This document shows positions 11,301 through 18,220 of a stretch of DNA of 64,000 bases, piece after piece. Where the stretch lies: positions 1 to 64,000 of the forward strand of contig JAGZJZ010000013.1 in assembly GCA_018365455.1 (NCBI GenBank), in the 5' to 3' direction. The stretch is from Clostridiales bacterium. Lineage in GTDB: Bacteria > Bacillota > Clostridia > Lachnospirales > Lachnospiraceae. The position numbers and the translations under genes are program-made. The number at the start of each line of letters is the position of its first letter. Position 1 is the stretch's first letter. Below the pieces are notes generated by a model. That model was not told where the DNA came from. It worked only from the letters and a program-made list of their open reading frames with translations, and made no database searches.

Positions 11301-11412
11301 TAAACTGAAAAAAGGAAGTTATTATGTGAAAGTACGGGCTTACAAAATGGATTCAAGAGATAAGAGAGTGTATGGAACATACAGCATTGTAAAGAGTGTA
11401 CGGATAAAATAA
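5302..11412 (+). CDS. Giant secreted beta-helix glycosidase, GH110-like, with NPCBM, Ig and InlB-type repeats
   Basis: Predicted secreted glycan-degrading enzyme of 2036 residues. Signal peptide 1-28. A right-handed beta-helix (about 45-690) starts with the pectate-lyase-like motif VTDYGADPTGVKDST and contains NSHDDPINLHGTF (D366, D367), which resembles the paired catalytic aspartates of GH110 alpha-1,3-galactosidases. Then come two Big-type Ig domains (about 690-860), a DUF1349-like sandwich (865-1050), cadherin-like beta-sandwich repeats (1155-1550), an NPCBM-like carbohydrate-binding module (about 1553-1705), an InlB/Flg_new repeat (1712-1775), Big_2 (1785-1870), a second Flg_new (1872-1945) and a Lys-rich FnIII-like tail. 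No LPXTG is visible, so attachment, if any, is non-covalent. Inferred target: alpha-galactosylated mucin or blood-group glycans. Another beta-helix glycosidase family remains possible. Confidence 0.82.
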   Translation: MKKRKEQVNIFIAVLLAVSMLLPSLSAAAGEKERVEAGEEYVIDVTDYGADPTGVKDSTEAVWDALQAAKTMEKDGESVTLNFPKGEYHIYKDHAQVREYHTSNTNSIQSPQKTIGILIDGHENLTVEGNDSLFMMHGNMMALAVVDSRNVKLQNFSWDFAVPTVSEMTITELGTKDGKQYTDFFIPSCFPFEIKGNTIEWQSEPSPYTGERYWTETGIHNAYSIVAHQPEEEMTRAYFTSDSPFSNVSGITKLSDTKVRIVYQSARPSMQKVGMLLELASSAYRETAGAFTWESSNVLVQNVNVHFMHGFGWLLQMTRDVTFRNCNFMPREQSGHYTVSYADIIHASGAAGEINIENCNFSNSHDDPINLHGTFTRVEQRRDDHTLLLKYIHTQQGGFPQYHVGDKVAFFTRDTLESSDNESLYTVSEVVSNPGEDGNDLRTMIIKFQEELPSYLSEQIGGQPKYVAENGTYAPQVTVKGCTFKNVPTRGILCTTRNKVLIEDNTFLNMSMATIYLSNDSDEWYESGPIRDMTIRNNTFYIKNIGRTSWEYAPAVYIHPVTKGGGLPSESNPIHKNILIEGNTFHMDTDTVVKAESVENLTIRNNKIMRTDPDIQMQIESAKNSINVGETEKVTITSSGDKHENPQDNVYEFTKCKNVLIEGNTYDDGLKLYAVKHPGMSDENLVIRDKEIKMVSDRNQPAADPVRQIHYASTNPDIIAVDDNGNISGKANGSAQIFAYYEWNGTIIRSNSLELAVGNGTPSETVSVTIEGEDNLLLDGENLDGENKTYQFTAVTDPEAAISWAVTDFKTGEGSDAASIDENGLLTAHKSGIIWVNASVGNSRARKAVMIAMPNTDTLNKQFSILREDINNYTLNPDGVTIDLQTGDLYQNSNTVKNLFLYDIPESINKENMRTVIKADNLPVKENGQWDTGSFILYQDDDNYVTIGKKSHYDGIATVVETNGTAAETGGNTSENEVSAAYLGFTKTEAGISLDYRLEEGAWQHVTDITDLPLGDAYKIGLAGWETNDRGKTITFSGLKAGDASLSYEEVEALEPVSFTGFENQRPGAANPAFSQQSYQIGDTVGISYDFEDPDGDSEGETLYRWNYAGSDKTVITAEPSLEAEQTGVLTCQIYPVDQYGTPGNPVSAETAIEAGEGTTALKSLKVNGQQLYKKGTEQREFTINIPAGLEKAELSYESVNNEIGVTEITRNGTPLEEVNNSDNLVIPIEDGDIYSIKRSDTDLYVIHMKIIEENNTQIQGISLDELGFSAEEPQDKSYFLNADAAVSSGTLVITADDRIGKVEVREGEHRRELDLKKDGSTWSVPVTFMNGLNSYYVQITAKDGITMKQHMIHVNYEADTKAFLTGIRINGNALENFESDHLQYRTTLEEGVQGLDVSAVPNAGADTKIVINDEITLGNEAASSHLQKGENLIQIIVTAPDGINKAIYSIKAILPYKENVKIEEILLDEKNVSANFSEDNTITEYIPGDTVKVRAAAQDNGAKVELFCGNQKAEGIRLAEGEFPVFRQNAQIRVKVTARDGKTTEEKVINLKKAAYLSDLTYEPGATVGYGEIQKDKSSSGKALRLGDDQCNPVVFQKGIGTHAESVIEYDISGKEFEKLEGYAGVDYAQYHAEYGSVQFQIFVDGEKKFDSGVMLQKTPMKKVDLNIKGASRITLKALAGENNWNDHADWADMKMLSEFKEQPIIEKPQFTVIFQSNGGSQIENQRIQENEKITRPADPIRNGYTFSGWYKDTSFTSGWNFESDRITADTTLYAKWIKEAVPSPVKVNQITLNKKSATLGLKDSLKLSASVLPANAQDKTVTWSSSDSRVAVVDHTGKVTGKGAGEATITVTANDGSKVTDHCRIKVGYHITYKLNKGRNSTANPSVYTSGQSVKLRKPARKGYQFSGWYRDRKFKKKITRISKGTKGNLTLYAKWSRIKTGKVEKLELSSKKKGKLKVSFKKVSKASGYQIVYADNKKFKKSHKIDVNRNRTSRTISKLKKGSYYVKVRAYKMDSRDKRVYGTYSIVKSVRIK

Positions 11413-11445
11413 GAATGATTGCCGTAGACTTTTATAGGTAAATAG

Positions 11446-11483
11446 ACGCCATAAAATAACTAATTACAGTTATTTTATGGCGT
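11446..11483. terminator. Perfect 16-bp hairpin between convergent genes
   Basis: ACGCCATAAAATAACT and its exact reverse complement flank a 6-base loop. It sits between the ends of the convergent beta-helix gene and the minus-strand operon. No long T run follows on either strand, so it may stabilise 3' ends as much as terminate. Confidence 0.55.
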
Positions 11484-11488
11484 AAACA

Positions 11489-11554
11489 TCAAAATTCACC
11501 ATAGTATTCATCAACAATAAACTCGGCGCTTTCACTCCACATAAGAGTTTCCAT
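11489..11554 (-). CDS. 21-residue small ORF at operon end
   Basis: The ATG overlaps the stop of the lipoprotein gene (TAATG), and a strong AGGAGGGG site lies just upstream inside the lipoprotein codons. The peptide begins METLMWSES and ends DEYYGEF; it is acidic, cysteine-free and has no signal peptide. Only 5 bases separate its stop from the 16-bp hairpin, so it would be the last cistron. I recognise no family. The strong ribosome site could be coincidental, since AGG AGG GGC also encodes Arg-Arg-Gly. Confidence 0.35.
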   Translation of the reverse strand: METLMWSESAEFIVDEYYGEF

Positions 11555-13775
11555 TAGCCCCTCCTTTTGTTTACCGCTTCCCAGACCGTTTCAGACTCCC
11601 ACTTACCAGTATCAAAGATTTCCCTCAGAAAACGGCTCATATATTCCAGCTTCTTGCGAAGAGCGGGATACTGGAAATAATCAATGCCCTGCGGATGCAT
11701 GGCGTTTTCCATAATCCGCGCCCGGTCTTCCGAGGGGAAGCTCTTGGAGTAATAATCTATAAAATAAACGTTATCACTCTGGGAAGCAGCAGTAAATGTA
11801 AGGTCTTTTTTATCTTCATTAATTCGATAGCTGTAATCATAGGAGAACCCCACAGGATTCAGCTGGTTGAATACATCATCCTCATAGTCATAAAGGTCTT
11901 TTAAAGGTGCTGTAATTTTAGCATACCGGTCAATGGCATGGCTGATTTCATGATAGATCGTACTTTCCAGACTGCTGAAATTGGAGGCATTCAGAACCAG
12001 ATACTGGCTGCCTTCTTCATAAAAGTAGACACCGCCCACGTGGTCCGGATTATCATTTCCCTCTGTACTGAAATTACCGGCAATATAGATCCCAAGCTTT
12101 CCAGTTTCCCTTATATTTAACTGCCGGAGAAAGTCATCCGGATAGGATGACAGCGCTTTTTCCAACACCGTCAAGCTTTCTTTCAACAGGCGGGTCTGGT
12201 AAATGGGTTCTGCATGGTAGCCAGGAAATTCTCTTTTGCACTCATCAGCAAGGTAGATGTTCACGCCATACTTTTCCCCAAGCCCATGGGCACGGTCCTT
12301 TAATTCCTGAATGCCTTTTTGGTCAGGATGGTCTGAGGAGTAGTATTTTACGGAGTGATCTGCTGTATCCTGGGTGAGTTCTGTTTTTTGATTCAGATCC
12401 CAGAGAACTATGTGCGAGTAGTTGTGCTTAAACTGGAATACCGCCATATGAATAGATGGCAGATATACCAGATCTTGTGGTGCTCCTACAAATGTCTCTT
12501 CCCCTGACTGGAGAGAAAACGAGGTCTTATATGTATTTTTGCCGGTATCCAGGTCGTAATAATAGAGATTACAACTGTTGTATCCGGATGTTCCTTCCTC
12601 AGAATTCTGTACGGAATTTTGTATTGATGTGAGTGCCAGTCTGTTTTCCAGATCGAAAATTAAGTTTCCGTAGCCAAGGGGGGCATCCGGCAGAAGTTCC
12701 CGAATCTCCGTCCTGCTTTGAGGAATCTGATAGAGTGCTTCCATTAACCCATCCTGGTAAAGTGCACCAAAGGAATCACCTGTAGAGGTGAGCTGAATGC
12801 TGCCGGATATGCTTCGAAGTATCTCATTGGATGAAATGTCTATAAAATTTGTAACATAAGCATTCTGTTCTCTTCCGGTACCGCTCACTGCCAGCACTTG
12901 TTCCGAGGAAAGCAGCATCAGTGTAGTGCAGAAATTATTTTCTGTAAGACCACTTTTTAATATTCGCAGCGCCCCGTCAGCGGTAGTAAGCTCCTTTAGC
13001 CCGGAGCCGTCTGAGGCAAAATAAAATATGAATTTTTTATCCTCTGTAATCAGCGGAGTACGGATACATGGCTCCGACAAACGAATGCGTCCTGTTTCTG
13101 CCAACCTGCGGTTCAGATAAATAAATTCCTGTGAAACACTGTCAAATAAGCGGAGTTCTTTTCCGGATATGGCAATGTTTTGCTTATCCAGATGAATGGA
13201 ACCGGTAATAGAGGCTGTATGGAGTACCTTATTGGTAAGCGGATCATAAAGATATAGAGTCAGTGCATTATGATCCTGCTGGATAACAAGCAATTGATCC
13301 GCAAAGGACAGCAGCATCTGGTCTGTGAATTCTTTCTGGAATGGATAATCCAGGTCAGACACACTGCCGCTTTCATTGAGGGGAGTGCCATGAGGGATTG
13401 ATGAAGAAGCCTTTTCCGTGGAAGTCTCGGTTTCTTCGGCAGCGGGCTGTTCAGCCTCCTGAGTGTTGTGTATATCGGAGGGGGCGGTATCAGGAGTGAG
13501 CAGGCTTGGAAGCTCAGACCAGGGTAGTTGTTTTTCATGCCTGGAAGTGGCAGAGCTGAGGTATCTGCACCTGGAAGGGCTGCTGATAAAACAGGTAAGT
13601 GTATATACGGATTTAAGGATAGATCGAAGGAAGACGCAATGGAAGAGGAAGGCGAAGGTAATGATGCAATGGCAGAGGAAGACGCAAAAACAGAGGCAGC
13701 AGAATATTGCTGCCCGCAGGCTAAAGGGATAAAACAGATTGTTAGGATACATAGTCTGGCTGCTCTTTTTTTCAT
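11554..13775 (-). CDS. Lipoprotein with WD-like N-terminal part and HEISH zinc-peptidase motif; apparent frameshift
   Basis: Predicted surface lipoprotein, about 740 residues when repaired. The real start is at 13775: AAGGTG precedes it, it lies 13 bp after the kinase stop, and the peptide has a lipobox (IPLAC) followed by a Ser/Pro/Ala-rich linker. That frame stops being protein-like at a run of five A (plus-strand T5, 13531-13535); one extra A gives PGMKKQLPWSELPS and joins the long downstream frame. The middle resembles a beta-propeller. The C-terminal part has YHEISHAIDRYA, an HExxH zincin site, and SEDRARIMENA, a possible third ligand. Last large gene of a regulator/ABC/kinase operon, so perhaps a secreted peptidase in envelope-stress or peptide defence. 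The frameshift may be real, phase-variable or a sequencing error. Confidence 0.7.
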
Positions 13776-13788
13776 ATCATCACCTTAA

Positions 13789-14721
13789 TCAAATCGTCTG
13801 TCCGCTCATCTGGCTAATCAGCGGAAATTCTGTTATAATTTCGAAATGTCCTTCCCGGTATGAGGAGCGCATCGTGCCGCCGGATTTTTGCGTCAGAGCT
13901 TTGGCAATATTTAATCCAAGTCCAGTATTGGTGTGAGATCTGGCACGGTCAGATACGTAAGTACGGTCAAAAACGCGGGGGGACTCTTCCGCTGAGATCA
14001 GATCCGTATCATTAGAGAAAATAATAACAACTTTGTTGTCCGTCAAGTTCAAATGAACACTTACACAAGATTTGGAATACTTTAAAGCGTTCTGAGTAAG
14101 ATTCGTAAAAATGCGGACAAGGGCATTGCGGTCCAGATTCAAAAGAGGAAGATTTTCTTCCAGATTCATCTGTACCTCTATCTTTTTCTTCTCGAAGTCT
14201 TCATAAAATGCCAGAACTACTTCGCATAATAATTCATATACATTCAGCGGTTTTGGACTAAGCTGATAGTCTCTGGAATCGATCAGCGACAAATCATAAA
14301 AGCTTGTGATCAGAGATTGAAGTACTTTTGCCCGTTTGCGGACGATCTCCACATATAGCTTCTGTTCACCGGGGGTTGTATCCGGATCATCCATCAGTTC
14401 CAGATATCCCACAATCGAAGTAAGCGGCGTCCGAAGATCATGAGAAATATTGGCGATTTCCTGTCGGAGCTTATGTTCTTTTGCCTCATAACTAATACGA
14501 AGCTTTTGTTTTTCGTCTAATTCCATATTAAGATCCAGAAGAAAATGTTCCAGATCTTTATTGGGGATAGACTGGCGGATGCGAAGATTTGTATCCGCCA
14601 TATCTTTCAGCGTTTTAAACTGCTTTTCGGCATTTCTTATGCCCTGGCGCAGAGAGAAGTAAAGAATGGCAAAAACAATGGCTGCTAACCCGGATATTAC
14701 GCAAATGAAAGACATCTTCAA
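13789..14721 (-). CDS. Sensor histidine kinase of BceS/BcrS type
   Basis: Membrane histidine kinase of 310 residues, partner of the response regulator at 16537. One N-terminal membrane helix (about 3-22) and almost no outside domain, a linker coiled coil, the H-box ISHDLRTPLTSIVGY with H94, N-box NLTQNALKYS and G-box TNTGLGLNIAK. Kinases with so little sensing domain usually read stress through a partner ABC transporter, and an ABC pair lies directly upstream in the same operon. Expected role: regulating the ABC genes in response to an antimicrobial peptide or envelope stress. Confidence 0.9.
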   Translation of the reverse strand: MKMSFICVISGLAAIVFAILYFSLRQGIRNAEKQFKTLKDMADTNLRIRQSIPNKDLEHFLLDLNMELDEKQKLRISYEAKEHKLRQEIANISHDLRTPLTSIVGYLELMDDPDTTPGEQKLYVEIVRKRAKVLQSLITSFYDLSLIDSRDYQLSPKPLNVYELLCEVVLAFYEDFEKKKIEVQMNLEENLPLLNLDRNALVRIFTNLTQNALKYSKSCVSVHLNLTDNKVVIIFSNDTDLISAEESPRVFDRTYVSDRARSHTNTGLGLNIAKALTQKSGGTMRSSYREGHFEIITEFPLISQMSGQTI

Positions 14722-14744
14722 CCTCCCTTCCGGAAAATGAATCG

Positions 14745-15527
14745 CTATTTCACTTCTTTTTTCAGAAAAGCTTTATAACCAATATAACCGAATATCAGAG
14801 AAAAGACAATACCGACTATCCAGCACCGGAGCATTCCCATAGGAGTATCCCAGACCATATTTAAGCGGTAAGCACCCGGCAGTTTACTGTATTCATTGAA
14901 GATTCCCATTGGTAAGACGGAAATTACAGCCCGTGGCCACTCGTATACATTTCCAATTATTTTCAGTAAATAATATGGTCCGAAATGAATCATACAGAAC
15001 ACAGCGATTATGGTACTGCTGCTATCAAATAGAAAGAACAGGCAGTGAAAGGTAACCAGTCCGGCTACCCACAGCGGTATGGAACCGATAATAGCCCGAA
15101 TCAGGGCATAAAAGCTTTCACTTCCGCTGTTTTCCATCGTTATATAAGATGATGCTGTGATAACCCCTAATAAAAACAGTGTAATTGCCATACTCAGGAT
15201 GATCTCTGTAATAAATTTTCCAAAATAAATGGAGAACCTTCCGGTGCCATAGGATACGGAGTTTTTCAAAGTATGGTTTTTAGATTCTTCGCCAATGATC
15301 AGATTTGATATGAAAAAGGTAAAAACCATAGGAAGAATCATAGCGCTTATTACATTCATAAAGATAAAGTCTGTATTAGAATATGGAAAACCGGCACCTG
15401 CCATATTCTTAATGGACAGTGTAAACAAGCAAAGTCCGATAAAAACCACAGAAAGAACAATTGCAAAAACATAGAAAAAACGTTCACGGAATCCCCGGTA
15501 CAATTCACTTCTGATATAATTAATCAT
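14745..15527 (-). CDS. ABC-2-type permease
   Basis: Integral membrane subunit of 260 residues. The ATG at 15527 is chosen because GGAGG lies 8 bases upstream; it overlaps the ATPase gene by 8 bp, so the two are coupled. About six membrane helices are visible (for example FFYVFAIVLSVVFIGLCLF and LSMAITLFLLGVITASSYI). The pattern matches BcrB/ABC-2 permeases of peptide-antibiotic exporters. It pairs with the ATPase at 15520. Confidence 0.85.
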   Translation of the reverse strand: MINYIRSELYRGFRERFFYVFAIVLSVVFIGLCLFTLSIKNMAGAGFPYSNTDFIFMNVISAMILPMVFTFFISNLIIGEESKNHTLKNSVSYGTGRFSIYFGKFITEIILSMAITLFLLGVITASSYITMENSGSESFYALIRAIIGSIPLWVAGLVTFHCLFFLFDSSSTIIAVFCMIHFGPYYLLKIIGNVYEWPRAVISVLPMGIFNEYSKLPGAYRLNMVWDTPMGMLRCWIVGIVFSLIFGYIGYKAFLKKEVK

Positions 15528-16443
15528 TTGTATTTCCTCCCATAAGCGACAGATAATATTTTTCCAGGTCAATACCCTGGGTCTGCATGGAAAAAAGCTG
15601 AATCTGATTTCCAGTGAGCAGAGAAGATAAAGCGGGTCCCTGATTTATGCAGCCATACAGGTGGATGACACCGTTTGAAAGTACATCGTAATCCGTACAA
15701 TGTAGATGCTGTTCAATCAAAGCAGAGGCCTTATCCGGTTTATCCACACAGATTTCCAGGTATACACGGCATTTTTTTGACAGATCTTTTGCGGAGATCT
15801 GTTCAATCATAACACCTCTCTCAATAAACCCGTATCGGGTGACCAGATTCTCCAGCTCGGAGAGGATATGGCTGGAAATTAATATCGTAATTTTCTGCTC
15901 CTGGTTTAACTGCAATAAAAGATTACGGAGTTCTACAATCCCTTCCGGGTCCAATCCATTAATGGGTTCATCCAGGATTAAAAAGGAAGGGTGGCTCATT
16001 AGTGCCAGAGCAAGTCCCAGCCTTTGTTTCATACCAAGAGAGAAATCTTTAAATTTCTTTTTGCCGCAGCCGTCAAGATGAACGAGAGCCAGGGCATCTT
16101 TTAGATATTGCCTGCCGGTAATGCCGCGCTGTATGCGGTAGTATTCCAGGTTCTGTGTGGCCGTGAAATTGGGAAAAAATGCCGGTGTTTCAATCATACA
16201 TCCGATATTGTGTCTGGAGCTGACCAGCTCTCTGGCAGTATCTTTACCAAACAGGCTTAAACTGCCGGAAGTCGGCGCAGTTTGGCCGGATATCAGTTTC
16301 AGCAAAGTTGTTTTGCCGGCACCGTTATTCCCGGCCAGTCCGTAGATATCACCCGATTGAATGGTCATATCAATTGGCGCAAGTGCAGTAAAATCCCCAT
16401 ATTTTTTACAGAGCCCTCTGGCTGTAAACAAGTTATCATTCAT
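15520..16443 (-). CDS. ABC transporter ATPase of BcrA type
   Basis: Cytoplasmic ATPase of 307 residues: Walker A GNNGAGKTTLL, signature FSLGMKQRLGLA, Walker B FLILDEPINGLDP and a downstream switch histidine in ISSHIL. The C-terminal extension of about 90 residues is usual in bacitracin-type exporter ATPases. It forms the transporter with the overlapping permease. It lies 93 bp after the response-regulator gene, behind a candidate internal promoter carrying regulator-like repeats. Confidence 0.92.
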   Translation of the reverse strand: MNDNLFTARGLCKKYGDFTALAPIDMTIQSGDIYGLAGNNGAGKTTLLKLISGQTAPTSGSLSLFGKDTARELVSSRHNIGCMIETPAFFPNFTATQNLEYYRIQRGITGRQYLKDALALVHLDGCGKKKFKDFSLGMKQRLGLALALMSHPSFLILDEPINGLDPEGIVELRNLLLQLNQEQKITILISSHILSELENLVTRYGFIERGVMIEQISAKDLSKKCRVYLEICVDKPDKASALIEQHLHCTDYDVLSNGVIHLYGCINQGPALSSLLTGNQIQLFSMQTQGIDLEKYYLSLMGGNTND

Positions 16444-16475
16444 TATTTTTTGTCCTTTCCAAAAGTGATATCTGT

Positions 16476-16531
16476 ATTATAAGGGAGTAAACTCAAATAA
16501 GCTCTTAAGCAAACTTAAAGAAATCGTTAAG
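16476..16531 (-). promoter_or_regulatory. ABC-operon promoter with three TTAA half-sites
   Basis: A minus-strand TATAAT (plus 16476-16481) has no good -35. At and above the -35 region lie CTTAAG (16504-16509), CTTAAA (16514-16519) and GTTAAG (16526-16531), spaced 10 and 12 bases, close to one helical turn. OmpR-family regulators typically bind such direct repeats, so the regulator encoded just upstream probably activates the ABC genes here. Confidence 0.5.
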
Positions 16532-16536
16532 ATATG

Positions 16537-17220
16537 TTATGCCATCTTAAAACCAATTCCCCATACAGTCTTAATGTATTCTTCATCACCACATATCTTT
16601 CCAATCTTCGAGCGAATATTGCTTATATGGACATTGATAGTATTATCTTCGCCAAGGTAATTTCCATGCCATACTTCCTGATAGATGGCATTTTTAGAAA
16701 ATACACGGGAAGGATTTTTCACAAGGAGCTGAAGTATTTCGAATTCATATATGGTAAGGTGCAGAGGGATTTGTCCAATGACAGCACTTCTGGCTTCGCC
16801 GTCAATAGTAAGGTCTTTATATTGAAAGACAGTCTCCTGGACCGTAACCGCAGAATAAGTTTTATATCTGCGCAGCTGGGCCTCCGCTCTGGCCAGAATT
16901 TCATCCCTTGCAAACGGTTTTGTCATATAATCATCAGCACCCGCTTTTAATAAGTGTACCTTGTCGTCTAAAGCCGTTTTAGCTGTGAGGACTATTACTG
17001 GTACAGTGGATATTTGTCTTATATGTGTGAGCAGTTCCTCACCGGATATTCCGGGAAGCATTAAATCCATAATAATCAGATCGTAATGTCCCATTGAGAG
17101 ACAAAGCCTGGCTTCGGTGCCGGAATAGGCAGATGTGGTATCATATCCCTGCTTTTTAAGGATTTTGGATAGCAGCTGGTTAATATCATTATCGTCCTCA
17201 ACGATTAAAATTTTTTCCAT
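16537..17220 (-). CDS. OmpR-family response regulator
   Basis: DNA-binding response regulator of 227 residues. Receiver with acidic pair VEDDND, phospho-acceptor D52 in LIIMDLMLPG, Thr in VLTAK and Lys in MTKPF; the C-terminal winged helix contains TINVHISNIRSKIG and VWGIGFKM. AGAAGGA precedes the ATG. It pairs with the kinase at 13789. Although separated from the kinase by the ABC genes, all run in the same direction. Confidence 0.93.
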   Translation of the reverse strand: MEKILIVEDDNDINQLLSKILKKQGYDTTSAYSGTEARLCLSMGHYDLIIMDLMLPGISGEELLTHIRQISTVPVIVLTAKTALDDKVHLLKAGADDYMTKPFARDEILARAEAQLRRYKTYSAVTVQETVFQYKDLTIDGEARSAVIGQIPLHLTIYEFEILQLLVKNPSRVFSKNAIYQEVWHGNYLGEDNTINVHISNIRSKIGKICGDEEYIKTVWGIGFKMA

Positions 17221-17245
17221 TATGGGGTCCTTCTTTCACTTTAGT

Positions 17246-18091
17246 TTAATTGGGTTTTTTGTCTTTGCGTTTATGTACCTGTATGGAAATTTTAGTAATA
17301 TATTCTGCTTCATTTTTTACCGCAATTTCATCGATAATCCCTTCTTTATAAGAGTAATCACAGATTTCATAATTGTTTTTAAATATAAAGTCCAGGAGCT
17401 GCTGATAGGCACAGTCGGCATTATAGTAATTTCCTTTCAAATAAGTAACCGCATAAAGTCCGGCAGGTTTAAGAAACAGCTGAGGAAGTGACGGCTTTGT
17501 AAGTACTTTTGTGAAAAAATATGCATAGGTATCAAATGCTTTGCCTAAAAGGCTTTCCCTGCCGATCATGGCACCAAAGGGGTGTCCTACATTCAGCTGG
17601 TTCTGAAAACAGAAAGACAGGTGTTCATATAGAGTCTGTATGACAAGGTCATGGCAGCTGCTGTGGATCGGACGGCTCAAGATCAGATATTCCTCCGGGC
17701 AGTCCATAAATAAAACTCTGCCCGGCTCAATCTGCCGGCTGGATTCCACCAGTTCCATTTTTGTCTGAATCAACTGGTTAATTCGCTCCAGGTAACGGAT
17801 TTCCTGGGAGACCTTCTTCTGCTGTTCGGTAAGAAGCTCCATCAGGCTTGCAGGATTGCGGGAGTCCAGGTAGGATTTGATTTCTTTCAGGGGCATACCA
17901 ATCTCCTTAAGTGCCGTTATGACGGCAAATACATCGCATTGCTGCTCAGAATAAAACCGATATCCCCGGGCATCTGTTTTCACAGGAGAAAACAGACCGA
18001 TTTCCTCATAATGAATCAGTGTTCTTTTATTTGTACCGCATAATCGGGCAAATGCCCCGGTATTTATACATGGATTTGAATTTTTTTGCAT
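17246..18091 (-). CDS. MerR-family regulator with GyrI-like effector domain
   Basis: Promoter-distorting regulator of 281 residues. N-terminal MerR helix-turn-helix (about 10-80) with TNKRTLIHYEEIGLFSP and ALKEIGMPLKEIKSYL, a dimerisation helix (about 85-120), and a C-terminal GyrI/BmrR-like ligand domain (125-275). Its own promoter overlaps a divergent promoter with the 19-bp spacer and dyad that MerR proteins act on. It lies 25 bp before the response-regulator gene, so it may also be the first cistron of that operon. Confidence 0.9.
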   Translation of the reverse strand: MQKNSNPCINTGAFARLCGTNKRTLIHYEEIGLFSPVKTDARGYRFYSEQQCDVFAVITALKEIGMPLKEIKSYLDSRNPASLMELLTEQQKKVSQEIRYLERINQLIQTKMELVESSRQIEPGRVLFMDCPEEYLILSRPIHSSCHDLVIQTLYEHLSFCFQNQLNVGHPFGAMIGRESLLGKAFDTYAYFFTKVLTKPSLPQLFLKPAGLYAVTYLKGNYYNADCAYQQLLDFIFKNNYEICDYSYKEGIIDEIAVKNEAEYITKISIQVHKRKDKKPN

Positions 18092-18108
18092 AATTATACA
18101 ATCTCCTC

Positions 18109-18139
18109 TTGACTATACCGTAACGGTATACCTTATTAT
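18109..18139 (+). promoter_or_regulatory. MerR-type promoter with 19-bp spacer and operator
   Basis: TTGACT (18109-18114), a 19-bp spacer and TATTAT (18134-18139). The spacer region carries a perfect dyad, TATACCGTAACGGTATA (18114-18130). Overlong spacers with a central dyad are the hallmark of promoters opened by MerR-family activators. It faces the aminotransferase operon, start codon at 18221. Confidence 0.85.
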
Positions 18140-18163
18140 AAATCTGCTAATGTATTTGGTCAA
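18135..18163 (-). promoter_or_regulatory. Divergent promoter of the merR-type gene
   Basis: Minus-strand TTGACC (18158-18163), 17-bp spacer, TATAAT (18135-18140). Its -10 occupies nearly the same bases as the -10 of the plus-strand promoter, and the MerR dyad lies over its start site. Binding would therefore also repress or balance the regulator's own transcription. Confidence 0.75.
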
Positions 18164-18220
18164 CTACTGGAAATATAATCATGTTATATGATATTAAATA
18201 AGGAAAAAAGGAGAACAATT

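Noticed and set aside
13463..13788. Plus-strand frames opposite the lipoprotein signal region
   Set aside because: Low-complexity Glu/Lys-rich translation is the shadow of the Ser/Pro-rich linker on the other strand.
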